This document shows positions 35,581-45,541 of a stretch of DNA of 64,000 nt, in pieces. The stretch comes from Neobacillus muris (lineage in GTDB: Bacteria > Bacillota > Bacilli > Bacillales > Cytobacillaceae): NCBI RefSeq assembly GCF_943193175.1, contig NZ_CALPDF010000011.1, forward strand, positions 48,235 through 112,234, given 5' to 3'. Below the pieces are notes generated by a model. That model did not search any database. It saw only the letters and a list, made by a program, of their open reading frames with translations, and had not been told where the DNA came from. The number at the start of each line of letters is the position of its first letter. The first letter of the stretch is position 1. A program made the position numbers and the translations under genes.

Positions 35581-35758
35581 TCTGGGTTTGTAGTCATCAT
35601 ATGGCTTTTAAATCGAGCGAGAGGCAGCCCTTCCTGTAGACAATTCTTGAGAGTTTCGGATGCTTTTTGTTCTCATGAGGTCAAATTAGCTACAAAACAG
35701 CCCCCTCCATTTCACATTCGTACTAACTATTTATAGCCATCCATTCAGATAAATATAA

Positions 35759-35779
35759 GCTCGGGCAAGCTGCCCGAGC
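35759..35779 (-). terminator. Terminator of the uxaC-exuR-uxaB-uxaA operon
   Basis: GCTCGGGCA / TGCCCGAGC, a perfect 9-bp stem with a three-base loop, then TTATATTTAT on the minus strand. It starts eight bases after the uxaA stop. Confidence 0.85.
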
Positions 35780-35786
35780 CGGTATC

Positions 35787-37274
35787 CTATAAAGTAACGC
35801 CCGTTTTAAAAATAGCAATCTCTCTAAATTCATTTTTCTCGTTATTAACAAGTTCACCGCTCGCTACGCTAATGATGTAATCAATAAACTCCCTTAACAC
35901 AACACCAGATTCCTTCTCTAACAATACCCCGGCATTAAAATCAATCCAATGCGGCTTGTTTTCATACAGCGGCGTATTGGTGGAAATCTTCATCGTTGGC
36001 ACAAATGAACCAAATGGAGTTCCGCGTCCCGTCGTAAATAGAACCAATTGGCAGCCAGCTGCCGCCAAGGCAGAAGAAGCAATCAAATCATTGCCAGGTG
36101 CACTCAACAGATTGAGGCCTTTTTTCTGCAGACGGTCACCGTACTTAACCACATCAGTAACTGTCGATGTACCTGCTTTTTGTGTACAGCCAAGTGACTT
36201 ATCCTCTAAAGTCGTAATTCCGCCCGCCTTGTTTCCTGGAGATGGATTCTCATAAACTGGCTGTTTATTCTCTAGGAAGTACCCTTTGAAATCATTGATC
36301 AAATGAACGGTTTTTTCAAATACTTCTTCATCTGCTGCCCGCTCCATCAGAATAGTCTCCGCACCGAACATTTCAGGCACTTCTGTTAAAACAGTCGTTC
36401 CTCCCTGTGCAACAAGAAAATCGGAGAATCTGCCCAACAGCGGGTTCGCAGTGATACCAGAAAATCCATCAGAACCGCCGCATTTCAAGCCGACCCTTAG
36501 TTCAGAAAGAGGCACGGTTTCACGCTTATCATTTTTAGCAGCTTCATAGATTTCTTTTAGCAGCTCCACACCCGCTTCAATTTCGTTGCTCACTTCTTGT
36601 GATACCAGAAACTTCACGCGTTCTTCATCATACTCGCCCAAGCTTTCTTTGAACTCATGCAGATTATTGTTTTCGCATCCAAGGCCTAGCACTAACACAC
36701 CGCCGGCATTTGGATGAAGTACAGCATCCCGTAAAATTTTTCTAGTATTCTCGTGGTCGTCCCCTAACTGAGAGCAGCCAAGATTATGCTTTACGACCAT
36801 GATATTGTCAAATGGGCTGATATCTCCGACTTCTTTTTCAAAAATCTTGATCATCCGTTCTGCCATCCCGTTGACGCAGCCGACTGTCGGCACAATCCAC
36901 AGCTCGTTGCGGATGCCCACTTCGCCGTTCTTTCTGCGAAATCCCTGGAAGGTCAGACTCTCCTTTTGATAAGGGTTGGAATTAAGCTTTTGAGTGAATT
37001 GATACTCCTTTATCCCATCCAGGTTAGTTTTCGTATTATGAGTATGAACATGTTCCCCAGTCGAGATGTCTGCAATCGCATGGCCAATCGGATAGCCATA
37101 TTTCACAACATATTCATTAACAGCGATTGGCTGAATGGCAATCTTATGGCCCCTGCTTACGTCCTGCTTCAGTTCAATGTTTTTCCCTTTTACCGTAATA
37201 ACATGGCCAGCTGGTAAATCTCTCAGTGCTACAACCACATTATCGATCTCGTTAATTTGTGTAAAATCCAACAT
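35787..37274 (-). CDS. uxaA: Altronate dehydratase
   Basis: 495 residues, the full-length fused form. An N-terminal SAF-like domain (~1-90, with GHKIAIQPIAVNEYVVKYGYP) is followed by the catalytic domain (~110-495; MVVKHNLGCSQLGDD, LGLGCENNN, LKCGGSDGFSGITANP with Cys likely binding iron). It converts D-altronate to KDG in the cytoplasm. Last gene of the uxa operon, 15 bases after uxaB. Confidence 0.95.
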   Translation of the reverse strand: MLDFTQINEIDNVVVALRDLPAGHVITVKGKNIELKQDVSRGHKIAIQPIAVNEYVVKYGYPIGHAIADISTGEHVHTHNTKTNLDGIKEYQFTQKLNSNPYQKESLTFQGFRRKNGEVGIRNELWIVPTVGCVNGMAERMIKIFEKEVGDISPFDNIMVVKHNLGCSQLGDDHENTRKILRDAVLHPNAGGVLVLGLGCENNNLHEFKESLGEYDEERVKFLVSQEVSNEIEAGVELLKEIYEAAKNDKRETVPLSELRVGLKCGGSDGFSGITANPLLGRFSDFLVAQGGTTVLTEVPEMFGAETILMERAADEEVFEKTVHLINDFKGYFLENKQPVYENPSPGNKAGGITTLEDKSLGCTQKAGTSTVTDVVKYGDRLQKKGLNLLSAPGNDLIASSALAAAGCQLVLFTTGRGTPFGSFVPTMKISTNTPLYENKPHWIDFNAGVLLEKESGVVLREFIDYIISVASGELVNNEKNEFREIAIFKTGVTL

Positions 37275-37289
37275 CTGCTTTCCCCCCTA

Positions 37290-38759
37290 TTAATTCGCTG
37301 CTTTCTGACCCAGCACTGCCTGAACCGACTGCTGCATTCCCTTAGTTAGAATTTCAAATAGATCCTTCGTTACAGCTTCCGTTAATCCTGGTACTTGGTT
37401 TAAATCCATTGCCCAGTTTTTCTCATAACCCAGCACATTTTTAACTATAGTCTCCACGCTTTCGATAGTTCCATCATAGCCGCCCCATTGTGCTGTATAG
37501 AGTTCAAGGATGTCCTGGTCATCCGCAAGCTTGATGTCCTCTTCCCCGCGCTTTCCTTTGTAAAAAGCAATCAGTGCCGCTAAAGAGAATACTAGTTTTC
37601 TAGGCAATTCTTGCTTGCGATTAATGAATTCGAGTAATGACGGCAGGTCCCTCGTTGTAAATTTAGACATCGAGTTTAAAGCGATGCTCATTAAGAAATG
37701 CTGGATAAATGGATTTCTAAATCTCTCTAACACGGCAGCCGCGAATGAGTTTAGTTCATTAATTGGCAAATCTAGCGTCGGGATAATCTCCTCATAGATT
37801 AACTCTTTAATATATTGGCCCACCACTTCATGATCAACCGCTTCAGCCACTGTATCTAAACCATATAAGTAAGAGACTGGTGTCATGGCAGTATGGGCGC
37901 CATTTAAGATCCGAACCTTCCTTGTGCGGTAAGGAGTCATGTCATTGACAAACAATGTATTCAGCCCTGCTTTATGTGCCGGAAACTCTTCACGAATCCA
38001 TTGCGGTCCCTCAATGACCCATAAATGGAACTGCTCTCCGACAACCACCATATCATCTTTATAGCCAAGCTCCTCTGTTATCTCATTGATGGTATCTCTC
38101 GGAAATCCTGGAACAATCCGGTCTACCAGACTGCAGCAGAACGTGTTAGCTTCCTCAAGCCACTGAACAAATCCTTTACCAAGATTCCAAAGCTCTGCGT
38201 ATTGCAAGACGATTTGCTTTAATTTTTCACCGTTGCGGTCAATTAACTCACATGGAATGATGATAAAACCTTTTTCTTTATCACCGTTGAAAACTTGATA
38301 ACGATGATATAAGAATGCGGTTAATTTGCCTGGATAACTGCTTTGTGGACGGTCCTCTAAGCGGTCATTTTCATCAAAGGCAATCCCCGCTTCCGTCGTA
38401 TTAGAAAAAATAAACCGCAATTCTGGATTGGCCGCCAGCTCCAAATATTGGTCATATTCTTTAAAAAGATTTAAGCCTCTGCTGATGCTGTTAATCGTTG
38501 TATGCTCGCGGACTGCTTTTCCTTCCTTCATCCCCTGCAGGTAAAGCGTATAAAGTCCATCTTGTTCATTTAACTTTTCTACCATACCTTGGCCAAGCGG
38601 CTGAACAACAACGACGCTGCCGTTAAAGTCTGCTTCCTTGTTCAAAACATCAATTTGCCAGTCGACAAACGCACGTAAGAAATTGCCTTCGCCAAACTGA
38701 AGCACCTTTTCCGGATATTTCGGAGCATTTTTCACTACATTCCTTGATAGTTTTTCCAT
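37290..38759 (-). CDS. uxaB: Tagaturonate reductase (altronate oxidoreductase)
   Basis: 489 residues from ATG 38759 (AGGAGGAG upstream); the open frame extends 13 codons further. It has the mannitol dehydrogenase-type fold: [18 protein letters not shown] forms the NAD-binding start, and [11 protein letters not shown] is the conserved Lys/Asn/His-type catalytic block ([10 protein letters not shown]). Reduces D-tagaturonate to D-altronate with NADH. A LacI-type operator lies about 35 bases upstream of the start. Confidence 0.95.
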   Translation of the reverse strand: MEKLSRNVVKNAPKYPEKVLQFGEGNFLRAFVDWQIDVLNKEADFNGSVVVVQPLGQGMVEKLNEQDGLYTLYLQGMKEGKAVREHTTINSISRGLNLFKEYDQYLELAANPELRFIFSNTTEAGIAFDENDRLEDRPQSSYPGKLTAFLYHRYQVFNGDKEKGFIIIPCELIDRNGEKLKQIVLQYAELWNLGKGFVQWLEEANTFCCSLVDRIVPGFPRDTINEITEELGYKDDMVVVGEQFHLWVIEGPQWIREEFPAHKAGLNTLFVNDMTPYRTRKVRILNGAHTAMTPVSYLYGLDTVAEAVDHEVVGQYIKELIYEEIIPTLDLPINELNSFAAAVLERFRNPFIQHFLMSIALNSMSKFTTRDLPSLLEFINRKQELPRKLVFSLAALIAFYKGKRGEEDIKLADDQDILELYTAQWGGYDGTIESVETIVKNVLGYEKNWAMDLNQVPGLTEAVTKDLFEILTKGMQQSVQAVLGQKAAN

Positions 38760-38791
38760 TTGTAACTCCTCCTCATGTTTAATACAGATTA

Positions 38792-38805
38792 TGCACACGT
38801 TAACA
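38792..38805. promoter_or_regulatory. Candidate LacI-type operator before uxaB
   Basis: TGCACACGTTAACA matches the two operator copies before uxaC (TGTTCACGTTAACA) with two mismatches. It lies in the intergenic region between exuR and uxaB. Confidence 0.55.
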
Positions 38806-38839
38806 AAATCATGTCTGCCCGCCAGCTGGCTAGCAGGTT

Positions 38840-39844
38840 TTAAGGCGTAACTGGTTTCACTGACTGTCGGACGACAAGTTCCGTTTCCACAAAGATTTTT
38901 TCACCAGCTTTAGGATCTTCTGTATTCATCATTTCTAGAATCTTTTTAGCACCGAGAGCACTTATTTTTTCAATCGGACGTTTTACAGTGGTCAGTGACG
39001 GATTGGTGTAGCGCGCGAATTCAATATCATCAAACCCGACAATGGAGATATCATCCGGGACCCTTATGCCATGAGCAAAAGCAGCGTTGATGGCACCGAT
39101 GGCCATATCATCGTTCGAACAAAATACTGCTGTCGGCGGATTGTCCAGCGCCAGCAATTTTTCCATCGCATTATAGCCGCTTTCCATATCATAATTCCCT
39201 TGAATGATGTATTCGTTTTTTAGCGGAACATTGCCATCTATAAGGGCTTTCAAATATCCCTCTCTCCGCTCCATAGTGGATTTGAATCCTTTGATCCCCT
39301 CGATTAATCCGATGTCACGATGGCCGTTTTGCAGCAGGTGCTTGACCACCTGTGTGGAGCCTTCGCGGTCATTTGACAGGATATTGATGATGGACTGGTC
39401 GCCAATATCTCGGTTCAATACTACACAGGGAATTTCTTTGTCCTTTAGGTAGGCAATAAAATCATCGTCGACTTCACTCTGGCTCATTAAAATAATGCCA
39501 TCAAACCGTTTGTTGTGAATCATTGAATAGTCTTGAATATCATCGATTCCTCTTACAAACAAATTATAATTCTGATTAATTATTTGATTAACACCCTTTA
39601 CCGTTTCCACAAAAAAGCTTGATGAAGTACCCTGAGTAATGCTCGTCAAAAACAATCCGATCGTATAGGACCGCTGCATGACAAGACTTTTGGCATTATA
39701 GTTTGGTGTATAGTTCAGCTGAGAGGCTATCTCAAGAATCTTTTTCTTGGTCCCTGGTTTGATTAGCGGGCTGTCATTTAAGGCCCGTGACACTGTCGTA
39801 TGGGAAACATTTGCGATTTTAGCAATGTCTTTAATAGTAACCAT
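38840..39844 (-). CDS. exuR: LacI family regulator, probable ExuR
   Basis: 334 residues from the second of two adjacent ATGs. The N-terminal helix-turn-helix with hinge is [20 protein letters not shown] (4-23), followed by a periplasmic-binding-protein-like effector domain (~60-330). It lies inside the uxaC-uxaB-uxaA operon, as ExuR does in Bacillus, and the TGTTNACGTTAACA palindromes around it are fitting LacI operators. It likely senses galacturonate or a derived intermediate. Confidence 0.88.
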   Translation of the reverse strand: MVTIKDIAKIANVSHTTVSRALNDSPLIKPGTKKKILEIASQLNYTPNYNAKSLVMQRSYTIGLFLTSITQGTSSSFFVETVKGVNQIINQNYNLFVRGIDDIQDYSMIHNKRFDGIILMSQSEVDDDFIAYLKDKEIPCVVLNRDIGDQSIINILSNDREGSTQVVKHLLQNGHRDIGLIEGIKGFKSTMERREGYLKALIDGNVPLKNEYIIQGNYDMESGYNAMEKLLALDNPPTAVFCSNDDMAIGAINAAFAHGIRVPDDISIVGFDDIEFARYTNPSLTTVKRPIEKISALGAKKILEMMNTEDPKAGEKIFVETELVVRQSVKPVTP

Positions 39845-39930
39845 CATTTCACCCTTTACACATTCGCTGTCCTATATTTTATCATATCAGGAAATTACAT
39901 AATTGATAGCCGCCCAGCCAGGTTATTTTT

Positions 39931-41355
39931 TTATCTAACTAATGCCTCTTTCCCTTGAAATTGAAAGTAGTCCTTCGCATTATTATAGGAGATGCCTTGC
40001 ACCACTTTGCCCAAGAATTCAAGATCATTTGGCACTTCGCCGTTTTCAACCCATTCCCCAATTAAGGAACAAACAAGTCTTCTGAAGTATTCATGTCTTG
40101 TGTAAGAAAGGAAGCTTCTTGAGTCTGTCAGCATCCCGATAAACCGGGTGAATAAACCCAGGTTGGAGAGAGCTTGCATTTGCTCAAGCATGCCCGTTTT
40201 ATTATCGTTAAACCACCATGCTGTACCAAATTGGATTTTCCCTGGAATTCCGCCGCCTTGGAACGAACCGATGATCGCTGCAATAACGGTGTTATCGCTT
40301 GGATTTAATGAGTAAATAATGGTTCTTGGCAGGCCGTTTTCCTGCTCAATCGCATCCAATAAACGGACAAGCGGTTTAGCAATTTGATCATCATTGATAG
40401 CGTCATAACCAGTATCAGGTCCAAGCTGTCTGAACCCTCTGGTATTGTTATTCCGCAATGCGTTAATGTGGAACTGCATTGCCCAGCCTAGTTGGGAATA
40501 CAGGCCGCCCAGGAATTTCATTGTGTAGGTTTTATACTTCTTCTCATCTTCAGGAGAAACTTTATTGCCCTTTAACGCTTCAGCAAAGATGGCCGCCGCT
40601 TCTTCTTTCGTTGTTTCAGCAAACAGCATGGTATCAATCGCATGGTCAGAAACCCTGCCGCCTGCTGCATGGAAGAAGCGGACACGCTGTTCAATGGCTT
40701 GTAAAAATTGCTCATAGGAAGTGATTTCGATGCCAGATGCCTGTTGCAGCTTTTGTACCCATTCCTGGTAGCCATCGCGGTTAATTTCCAAGCCTTTATC
40801 CGGGCGGAAGCTTGGCAATACTAATACATCAAAATCAGCATCTTCTTTTAATTTCAAATGGTATTCCAGGCTGTCAGCCGGATCATCAGTTGTGCAAACC
40901 ACTTCTACCTTTGATTTTTTGATCAAATCCCTTGCCCCAAAGCCTTCGCTGTTAAGAAGGGCGTTTACCTTCTCCCAAATTTGCGGTGCACTTTTTTCAT
41001 TTAAAATTTCATCTATACCAAAGAAGCGCTGCAGTTCTAAGTGGGTCCAGTTATATAATGGATTTCCAATCGTCATTGGAACAGTTCTTGCCCAAGCCAA
41101 AAACTTGTCATAATCGCTGGCTTTGCCGGTAATATATTCTTCCTCAATCCCGTTAGCACGCATGGCCCGCCATTTGTAGTGGTCGCCATATAACCAAATC
41201 TCAGTAATGTTTTTAAAGGTTTTGTTTTCAAAAATTTCCTTTGGACTTAAGTGGCAATGATAATCAATGATTGGCATATCTTTTGCGTAGTCATGATACA
41301 AGCGGATGGCAGTTTCATTGTTTAACAGAAAATTTTCATCCATAAATTTCTTCAC
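39931..41355 (-). CDS. uxaC: Uronate isomerase (glucuronate/galacturonate isomerase)
   Basis: 474 residues from GTG 41355; MKKFMDENFLLN is the usual family N-terminus. Amidohydrolase-superfamily TIM barrel with metal site HCHLSPKEI near residue 33-41. It isomerises D-galacturonate to D-tagaturonate and D-glucuronate to D-fructuronate. First gene of the operon, with two operator palindromes in front. Confidence 0.96.
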   Translation of the reverse strand: MKKFMDENFLLNNETAIRLYHDYAKDMPIIDYHCHLSPKEIFENKTFKNITEIWLYGDHYKWRAMRANGIEEEYITGKASDYDKFLAWARTVPMTIGNPLYNWTHLELQRFFGIDEILNEKSAPQIWEKVNALLNSEGFGARDLIKKSKVEVVCTTDDPADSLEYHLKLKEDADFDVLVLPSFRPDKGLEINRDGYQEWVQKLQQASGIEITSYEQFLQAIEQRVRFFHAAGGRVSDHAIDTMLFAETTKEEAAAIFAEALKGNKVSPEDEKKYKTYTMKFLGGLYSQLGWAMQFHINALRNNNTRGFRQLGPDTGYDAINDDQIAKPLVRLLDAIEQENGLPRTIIYSLNPSDNTVIAAIIGSFQGGGIPGKIQFGTAWWFNDNKTGMLEQMQALSNLGLFTRFIGMLTDSRSFLSYTRHEYFRRLVCSLIGEWVENGEVPNDLEFLGKVVQGISYNNAKDYFQFQGKEALVR

Positions 41356-41400
41356 TTAAAGCACCAGCTTTCAATAGAATAGGTTCATATTTTCAGAATA

Positions 41401-41414
41401 TGTTCACGTTAACA
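41401..41414. promoter_or_regulatory. LacI-type operator 1 upstream of uxaC
   Basis: TGTTCACGTTAACA, near-palindromic around ACGT, 46 bases before the uxaC start. A second identical copy lies 32 bases further upstream. Confidence 0.75.
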
Positions 41415-41432
41415 AATTTCCGCAAAAAAATA

Positions 41433-41446
41433 TGTTCACGTTAACA
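41433..41446. promoter_or_regulatory. LacI-type operator 2 upstream of uxaC
   Basis: Exact second copy of TGTTCACGTTAACA. Identity extends leftward to TATGTTCACG and rightward to AACAA, a tandem duplication of the site 32 bases apart (about three helical turns). Confidence 0.75.
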
Positions 41447-41513
41447 ATTTAGCTTCTCCTCCATTTTACCTTGGCAAAATAAAGTTAGCAATATTTTTTA
41501 GAAATAAATTTAA

Positions 41514-41561
41514 AGCGGTTACAGACTTAAGCTTTTGATCATGCCTGAGTCTGCAGCCGCT
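41514..41561 (-). terminator. Terminator after the TIM-barrel gene of module C
   Basis: AGCGGTTACAGACT pairs with AGTCTGCAGCCGCT (two mismatches); on the minus strand the stem is followed by TTTAAATTTATTTC. It lies six bases past the stop codon. Confidence 0.65.
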
Positions 41562-41567
41562 GTTATA

Positions 41568-42410
41568 CTAGGCTTTCTCAAATTTCTCCTGCAAATAATT
41601 TTTACTATGGCTAAGATGGGGTTCCCTTGTATCCTCTAATAAGATGTTGATATGTGGTTTTTGATACTTGATATATTTAAAGACTGCATCATAGTTCAAT
41701 AACCCCTTCCCAACCGGGGCCATTTTGACCCAATTGTCATCAATCACAAAATCCTTGGCATGCAGAATCACGATCCGGTCGCCAAACAGCTCAAATGCTT
41801 CTGCAAAGACCTGCTCTTGGTGCTGATAATTATCAATGGTTAAAAAGTTAGCCGGGTCAAATATCACTTGAAGGTTATTGGATGGAATATCATCAAGCAG
41901 ACGCTTCATTCGCTGCGGTGTATGGATTGGGTGGTTGACGCCCCCTTCAATCCCAACGATGACTCCGAATTTCTCCGCTTCGCTGACAAGCTCCCGAACA
42001 CTTTCAACCACCTGCTGATAGGGCTGTTCGGTAAAATTATCTTCTGTATAATGAATTTCTGCATGCACATTCCCCGTTTCGGTTCCGACAATGCTGCAGC
42101 CAAAATCCCGTGCATAGCGAATATGCTCTTTAAACCGTTCTAACACTTTTCTTCTTTCCGTGACATCCGGGTGAATCATATTAATGTAGCAGCCTAACAC
42201 CGCTATTTGCAGGTTTTCCTTACGAAAGGCACCCCCGATATATCGGGCAAGCCCGGGACTTAAACTTCCCAGCCCTGTGTTAATATCAGGAAACGACTTG
42301 GCCAATGCCAGCTGCACCCCTGTAAACCCTTTGCCTGCAATTTCCTTCGTCAATTGCTCTAAAGAAAGAGATGGAACATCATGCGCTCTAATTCCAATAT
42401 TTGCTTTCAT
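41568..42410 (-). CDS. TIM-barrel sugar-phosphate isomerase/epimerase-like protein in the kdu cluster
   Basis: 280 residues from ATG 42410 (GGAGG upstream); an 18-codon in-frame extension has no ribosome site. AP endonuclease 2 / xylose isomerase barrel: VIVGIEGGVNHP (Glu), VIFDPANFL (Asp), VILHAKDF (His) and ILLEDTREP (Glu) supply the metal-binding residues. Last gene of the stretch after kduD. It may epimerise or isomerise a uronate intermediate; exact reaction unknown. Confidence 0.78.
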   Translation of the reverse strand: MKANIGIRAHDVPSLSLEQLTKEIAGKGFTGVQLALAKSFPDINTGLGSLSPGLARYIGGAFRKENLQIAVLGCYINMIHPDVTERRKVLERFKEHIRYARDFGCSIVGTETGNVHAEIHYTEDNFTEQPYQQVVESVRELVSEAEKFGVIVGIEGGVNHPIHTPQRMKRLLDDIPSNNLQVIFDPANFLTIDNYQHQEQVFAEAFELFGDRIVILHAKDFVIDDNWVKMAPVGKGLLNYDAVFKYIKYQKPHINILLEDTREPHLSHSKNYLQEKFEKA

Positions 42411-42491
42411 CAGTTTCCTCCAATGAAAAAGTATTTTTATAGAAGGAGCCGTACCAACCCTCATTGATACGGCCCATTATTCTTTGTAGGA

Positions 42492-43274
42492 TTACCTGGC
42501 CAGCCATCCGCCATCAACGGCCAGAATATGTCCATTCATGTAATCGGATGCCTTGCTTGCCAAGAAAACGACTGATCCCATTAACTCAACTGGAGTTGCC
42601 CAATAGCCTGCTGGAATGCGGGAAGTGATCTCCTTTTTCCGTTCCAGGTCCTCACGAATAGGAGCCGTGTTTGCCGTTTCCACATATCCAGGGGCAATCG
42701 CATTGATTTGAACGCCATACTGGGCTAATTCATTGGCAAACGCTCTCGTTAATCCAGCTACAGCATGCTTACTGGCAGTGTATGGAGGAACAAATTTACC
42801 GCCTTGGAAAGACAGCATCGATGCGACGTTAATGATTTTTCCAGATTTTTGTTCGACCATTACCCTAGCCGCTTCTTGGCTGAGGAAATAAACAGAATCT
42901 AAGTTTAAATCCATAACGGCATCCCAATCCTCTTGCTTGTACTCTAGCAAAGGGGAACGGCGGATTGTGCCGGCATTGTTCACGAGAATATCGATATGGC
43001 CGTAAGCCTGTTTGCAGGCTGCTACCAAATCCGCAATTACTTCTCGATTTGATAGATCAGCTTGGAAGAACTCAGCACGGCGGCCTTCTTTTTCAATCAA
43101 CTCACGAGTTTCATCCCACTCCCTGCCATGAGTAACAATGAACAGGTCGGCGCCAGCTTTGGCGAGCGCCACAGCAAACCCTTGACCGATTCCTTTATTT
43201 CCCCCTGTGACGATGGCCACTTTCCCCTTTAGTGAAAAATAATCTAACGAAAAATCAGTTAATTGTGAAGTCAT
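42492..43274 (-). CDS. kduD: 2-dehydro-3-deoxy-D-gluconate 5-dehydrogenase, copy 1
   Basis: 260 residues, classical SDR. NAD-binding TGGNKGIGQG (~22-31), NNAGT (~96-100), Ser in the SMLSFQGG segment, and catalytic YTASK. C-terminus GHILAVDGGWLAR. Converts 5-keto-4-deoxyuronate-derived DKII to KDG. Nearly identical over long stretches to the copy at 44697, which suggests a recent local duplication with a GH105 gene between. Confidence 0.93.
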   Translation of the reverse strand: MTSQLTDFSLDYFSLKGKVAIVTGGNKGIGQGFAVALAKAGADLFIVTHGREWDETRELIEKEGRRAEFFQADLSNREVIADLVAACKQAYGHIDILVNNAGTIRRSPLLEYKQEDWDAVMDLNLDSVYFLSQEAARVMVEQKSGKIINVASMLSFQGGKFVPPYTASKHAVAGLTRAFANELAQYGVQINAIAPGYVETANTAPIREDLERKKEITSRIPAGYWATPVELMGSVVFLASKASDYMNGHILAVDGGWLAR

Positions 43275-43426
43275 TCATATTTCCCCCTTGAAATGATTTA
43301 AGCCTCTGGCATTCCCCATAATACCCGAGGATCTAAGTAATCTGAATTCCCCTTTCCTTGCGTCACATACGTGAGGATAAGCATAAGCCATTGAACATAT
43401 GCTTCTCCATCGAAAGGGAGCATCTG

Positions 43427-44530
43427 TTAAATATACGTATTCAAAAATTCAGATAGACAAAGGATTGTAAGTGATTGTCCATAAGGCATAGCCGTAATTT
43501 TAATATCCTTGTAAAACTGCAGGGTATCCCCCATCCCCGTTCCAACAGATACCTTTTTGACAGTTCCGTCCTCGCTTATCTCGTTTAATAATCCTCTTAT
43601 CGCTTTATAAGCCACTTTCTCATAGTCCCCGCTAATATAGCGCTTATGAACGGACTTAAGGATACCGTAGGCAAAGCCTGCAGTTGCGGAGGCCTCAAGG
43701 TAGGATGCTGGGTCATTTACCAGAGTATGCCATAAGCCGCTTTCATGCTGGTATTTTGCCAGCGACTCCACCTGTCGATTCAATGTCTCTATCAAGAAAT
43801 CTCTGAAAAAGTCTCCAGCCTTAAGATCAAGAATCTCAATAATTTCTGGAATTGCGATGGTTATCCAGCAATTTCCTCTTGCCCATAATGCTTCTGCAAA
43901 ATTATGGTTTTCTTCAAATGTCCATCCATGAAACCATAGTCCCGTTCTCTTATCGGATAAGTATTTAATATGAATTAAAAATTGCTTTTTCGCTTCTTCT
44001 ATATACTCTGGCTTATTTAATAATCTGCCGATTTTAGCCAGAGGCAGAACAGTCATCATCAAGGTGTCATCCCAAAGCTGATTCTTGTTTTCGGGGCCAT
44101 AGGTCATATGCTGCAATCCGCCCTCTTTTGTACGAGGCATATCATGCATGACCCATTCCGCCCATTTTTCTAAATAGGGAACGAATACCTGCTCCTTCGT
44201 ATCCTCATATAGAAAAGCTAATGTTAACAAAGGAGCCATTGTATTCACATTTTTTGGAGGAACTCCCTCCTCAAAACGAGCATCAAACCATTCTTTGATG
44301 ATGGCCATAGCCTGTTCACTATTGGTCAATTTCCAAAACTTATATATGCCATACAACCCAACACCTTGCGGCCAATTCCATACATTCCAGCTCTTATCAT
44401 CTACCACCAGGCCATCGAAGTTTAGCAGAAATTCACCTGTATCATCCCTGATAGTTGTAAGATTATTCATTAGTAGATCAATGTTTTTTAACACTTCTTT
44501 TTTTTCAATAAACAACTCTTTTGTTATCAT
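43427..44530 (-). CDS. GH105/GH88-type unsaturated glycuronyl hydrolase, copy 1
   Basis: 367 residues, alpha/alpha-barrel. QLWDDTLMMT (Asp154-Asp155) carries the likely acid Asp of the YteR/YesR family. The other acidic position of YteR (Asp88) appears to be replaced by Asn in PPKNVNTMAP. Such proteins hydrate the C4=C5 bond of lyase products and release 5-keto-4-deoxyuronate. No signal peptide. Placed between two kduD genes, it should feed this route. Confidence 0.85.
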   Translation of the reverse strand: MITKELFIEKKEVLKNIDLLMNNLTTIRDDTGEFLLNFDGLVVDDKSWNVWNWPQGVGLYGIYKFWKLTNSEQAMAIIKEWFDARFEEGVPPKNVNTMAPLLTLAFLYEDTKEQVFVPYLEKWAEWVMHDMPRTKEGGLQHMTYGPENKNQLWDDTLMMTVLPLAKIGRLLNKPEYIEEAKKQFLIHIKYLSDKRTGLWFHGWTFEENHNFAEALWARGNCWITIAIPEIIEILDLKAGDFFRDFLIETLNRQVESLAKYQHESGLWHTLVNDPASYLEASATAGFAYGILKSVHKRYISGDYEKVAYKAIRGLLNEISEDGTVKKVSVGTGMGDTLQFYKDIKITAMPYGQSLTILCLSEFLNTYI

Positions 44531-44641
44531 TTTGCAGCCTCCTGCCGCTTAGATAGAAAATTAATGTTCTATTGTTCATGTGCTAAAATCGACTAGTTCA
44601 CTATTCAAATCTCCTGCCCTTTTTCAGCCACTACTAGATGG

Positions 44642-44681
44642 AAAAAAGCCGTATCACTCTCCAGTGTGATACGGCTTTTCC
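44642..44681 (-). terminator. Terminator after kduD copy 2
   Basis: GCCGTATCAC / GTGATACGGC, extended by A and T tracts on either side, loop of about eight bases, and TTTTTT on the minus strand. It separates the kdgA-kdgK-kduI-kduD operon from the GH105 gene. Confidence 0.92.
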
Positions 44682-44696
44682 TTTGACAATCCTAGA

Positions 44697-45479
44697 TTAT
44701 CTAGCAAGCCATCCGCCATCAACTGCGAGGATATGTCCATTCATATAATCAGATGCTTTACTTGCCAGGAAGACAACTACTCCCATAAGATCTGCCGGAG
44801 TTGCCCAGCGGCCTGCCGGAATCCGGGCAGTGATTTCTTCCTTGCGCTCTTCGTCTTCACGAATTGGAGCTGTATTTGCTGTTTCGACATAACCAGGAGC
44901 AATGGCGTTGATTTGGACACCATACTGTGCCAGTTCATTTGCAAATGCTCTGGTAATTCCAGCTACGGCATGCTTACTGGCTGTGTATGGCGGAACAAAT
45001 TTACCGCCTTGGAACGACAGCATCGAAGCAATGTTAATAATTTTACCGCTCTTTTGTTCCACCATAACTTTAGCCACTTCTTGGCTTAGGAAATAAACAG
45101 AGTTTAAGTTAATATCCATGACGGCATCCCAGTCTTCTTGCTTGTACTCAAGAAGCGGTGCACGGCGGATGGTGCCGGCATTGTTCACCAAAATATCTAT
45201 TCGGCCATATGCATCCAAACAGGCGGCCACAACGGATTTAATGGCCTCCCTATTTGTCAGGTCAGCTTGAAAAAACTCAACACGGCGGCCCTGTTTTTCA
45301 ATCAACTCTCTTGTTTCATCCCAGTTATTGTCGTAGGTTACGATAAAAAGATCAGCTCCAGCTTTTGCGAATGCTGCCGCATAACCTTGGCCAAGGCCCG
45401 TATTTCCTCCTGTTACAATAGCGACTTTGCCTGATAAAGAAAAGAAATCTAATGAGAAGTTGTCTAACTGCGTAGTCAT
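44697..45479 (-). CDS. kduD: 2-dehydro-3-deoxy-D-gluconate 5-dehydrogenase, copy 2
   Basis: 260 residues, SDR fold with TGGNTGLGQG, NNAGT and YTASK. The two copies end in the same SKASDYMNGHILAVDGG block. This copy directly follows kduI in the kdgA-kdgK-kduI operon and is the best candidate for the functional pathway enzyme; the other may be redundant or prefer another substrate. Confidence 0.94.
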   Translation of the reverse strand: MTTQLDNFSLDFFSLSGKVAIVTGGNTGLGQGYAAAFAKAGADLFIVTYDNNWDETRELIEKQGRRVEFFQADLTNREAIKSVVAACLDAYGRIDILVNNAGTIRRAPLLEYKQEDWDAVMDINLNSVYFLSQEVAKVMVEQKSGKIINIASMLSFQGGKFVPPYTASKHAVAGITRAFANELAQYGVQINAIAPGYVETANTAPIREDEERKEEITARIPAGRWATPADLMGVVVFLASKASDYMNGHILAVDGGWLAR

Positions 45480-45541
45480 CTGATTTAGCCTCCAAATGGT
45501 ATATTTATATTTTTATAAAAGTTATATCCATTTCCGTCGTT

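Larger units (their letters stand above)
35436..35758. other. Intergenic region with repeated candidate regulator sites
   Basis: About 320 bases between the CE8 gene start and the uxaA terminator. It holds the two motif copies at 35512 and 35566 and a variant AAATGAGTAT at 35552. Short frames in it have no ribosome site and look spurious. Confidence 0.6.
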
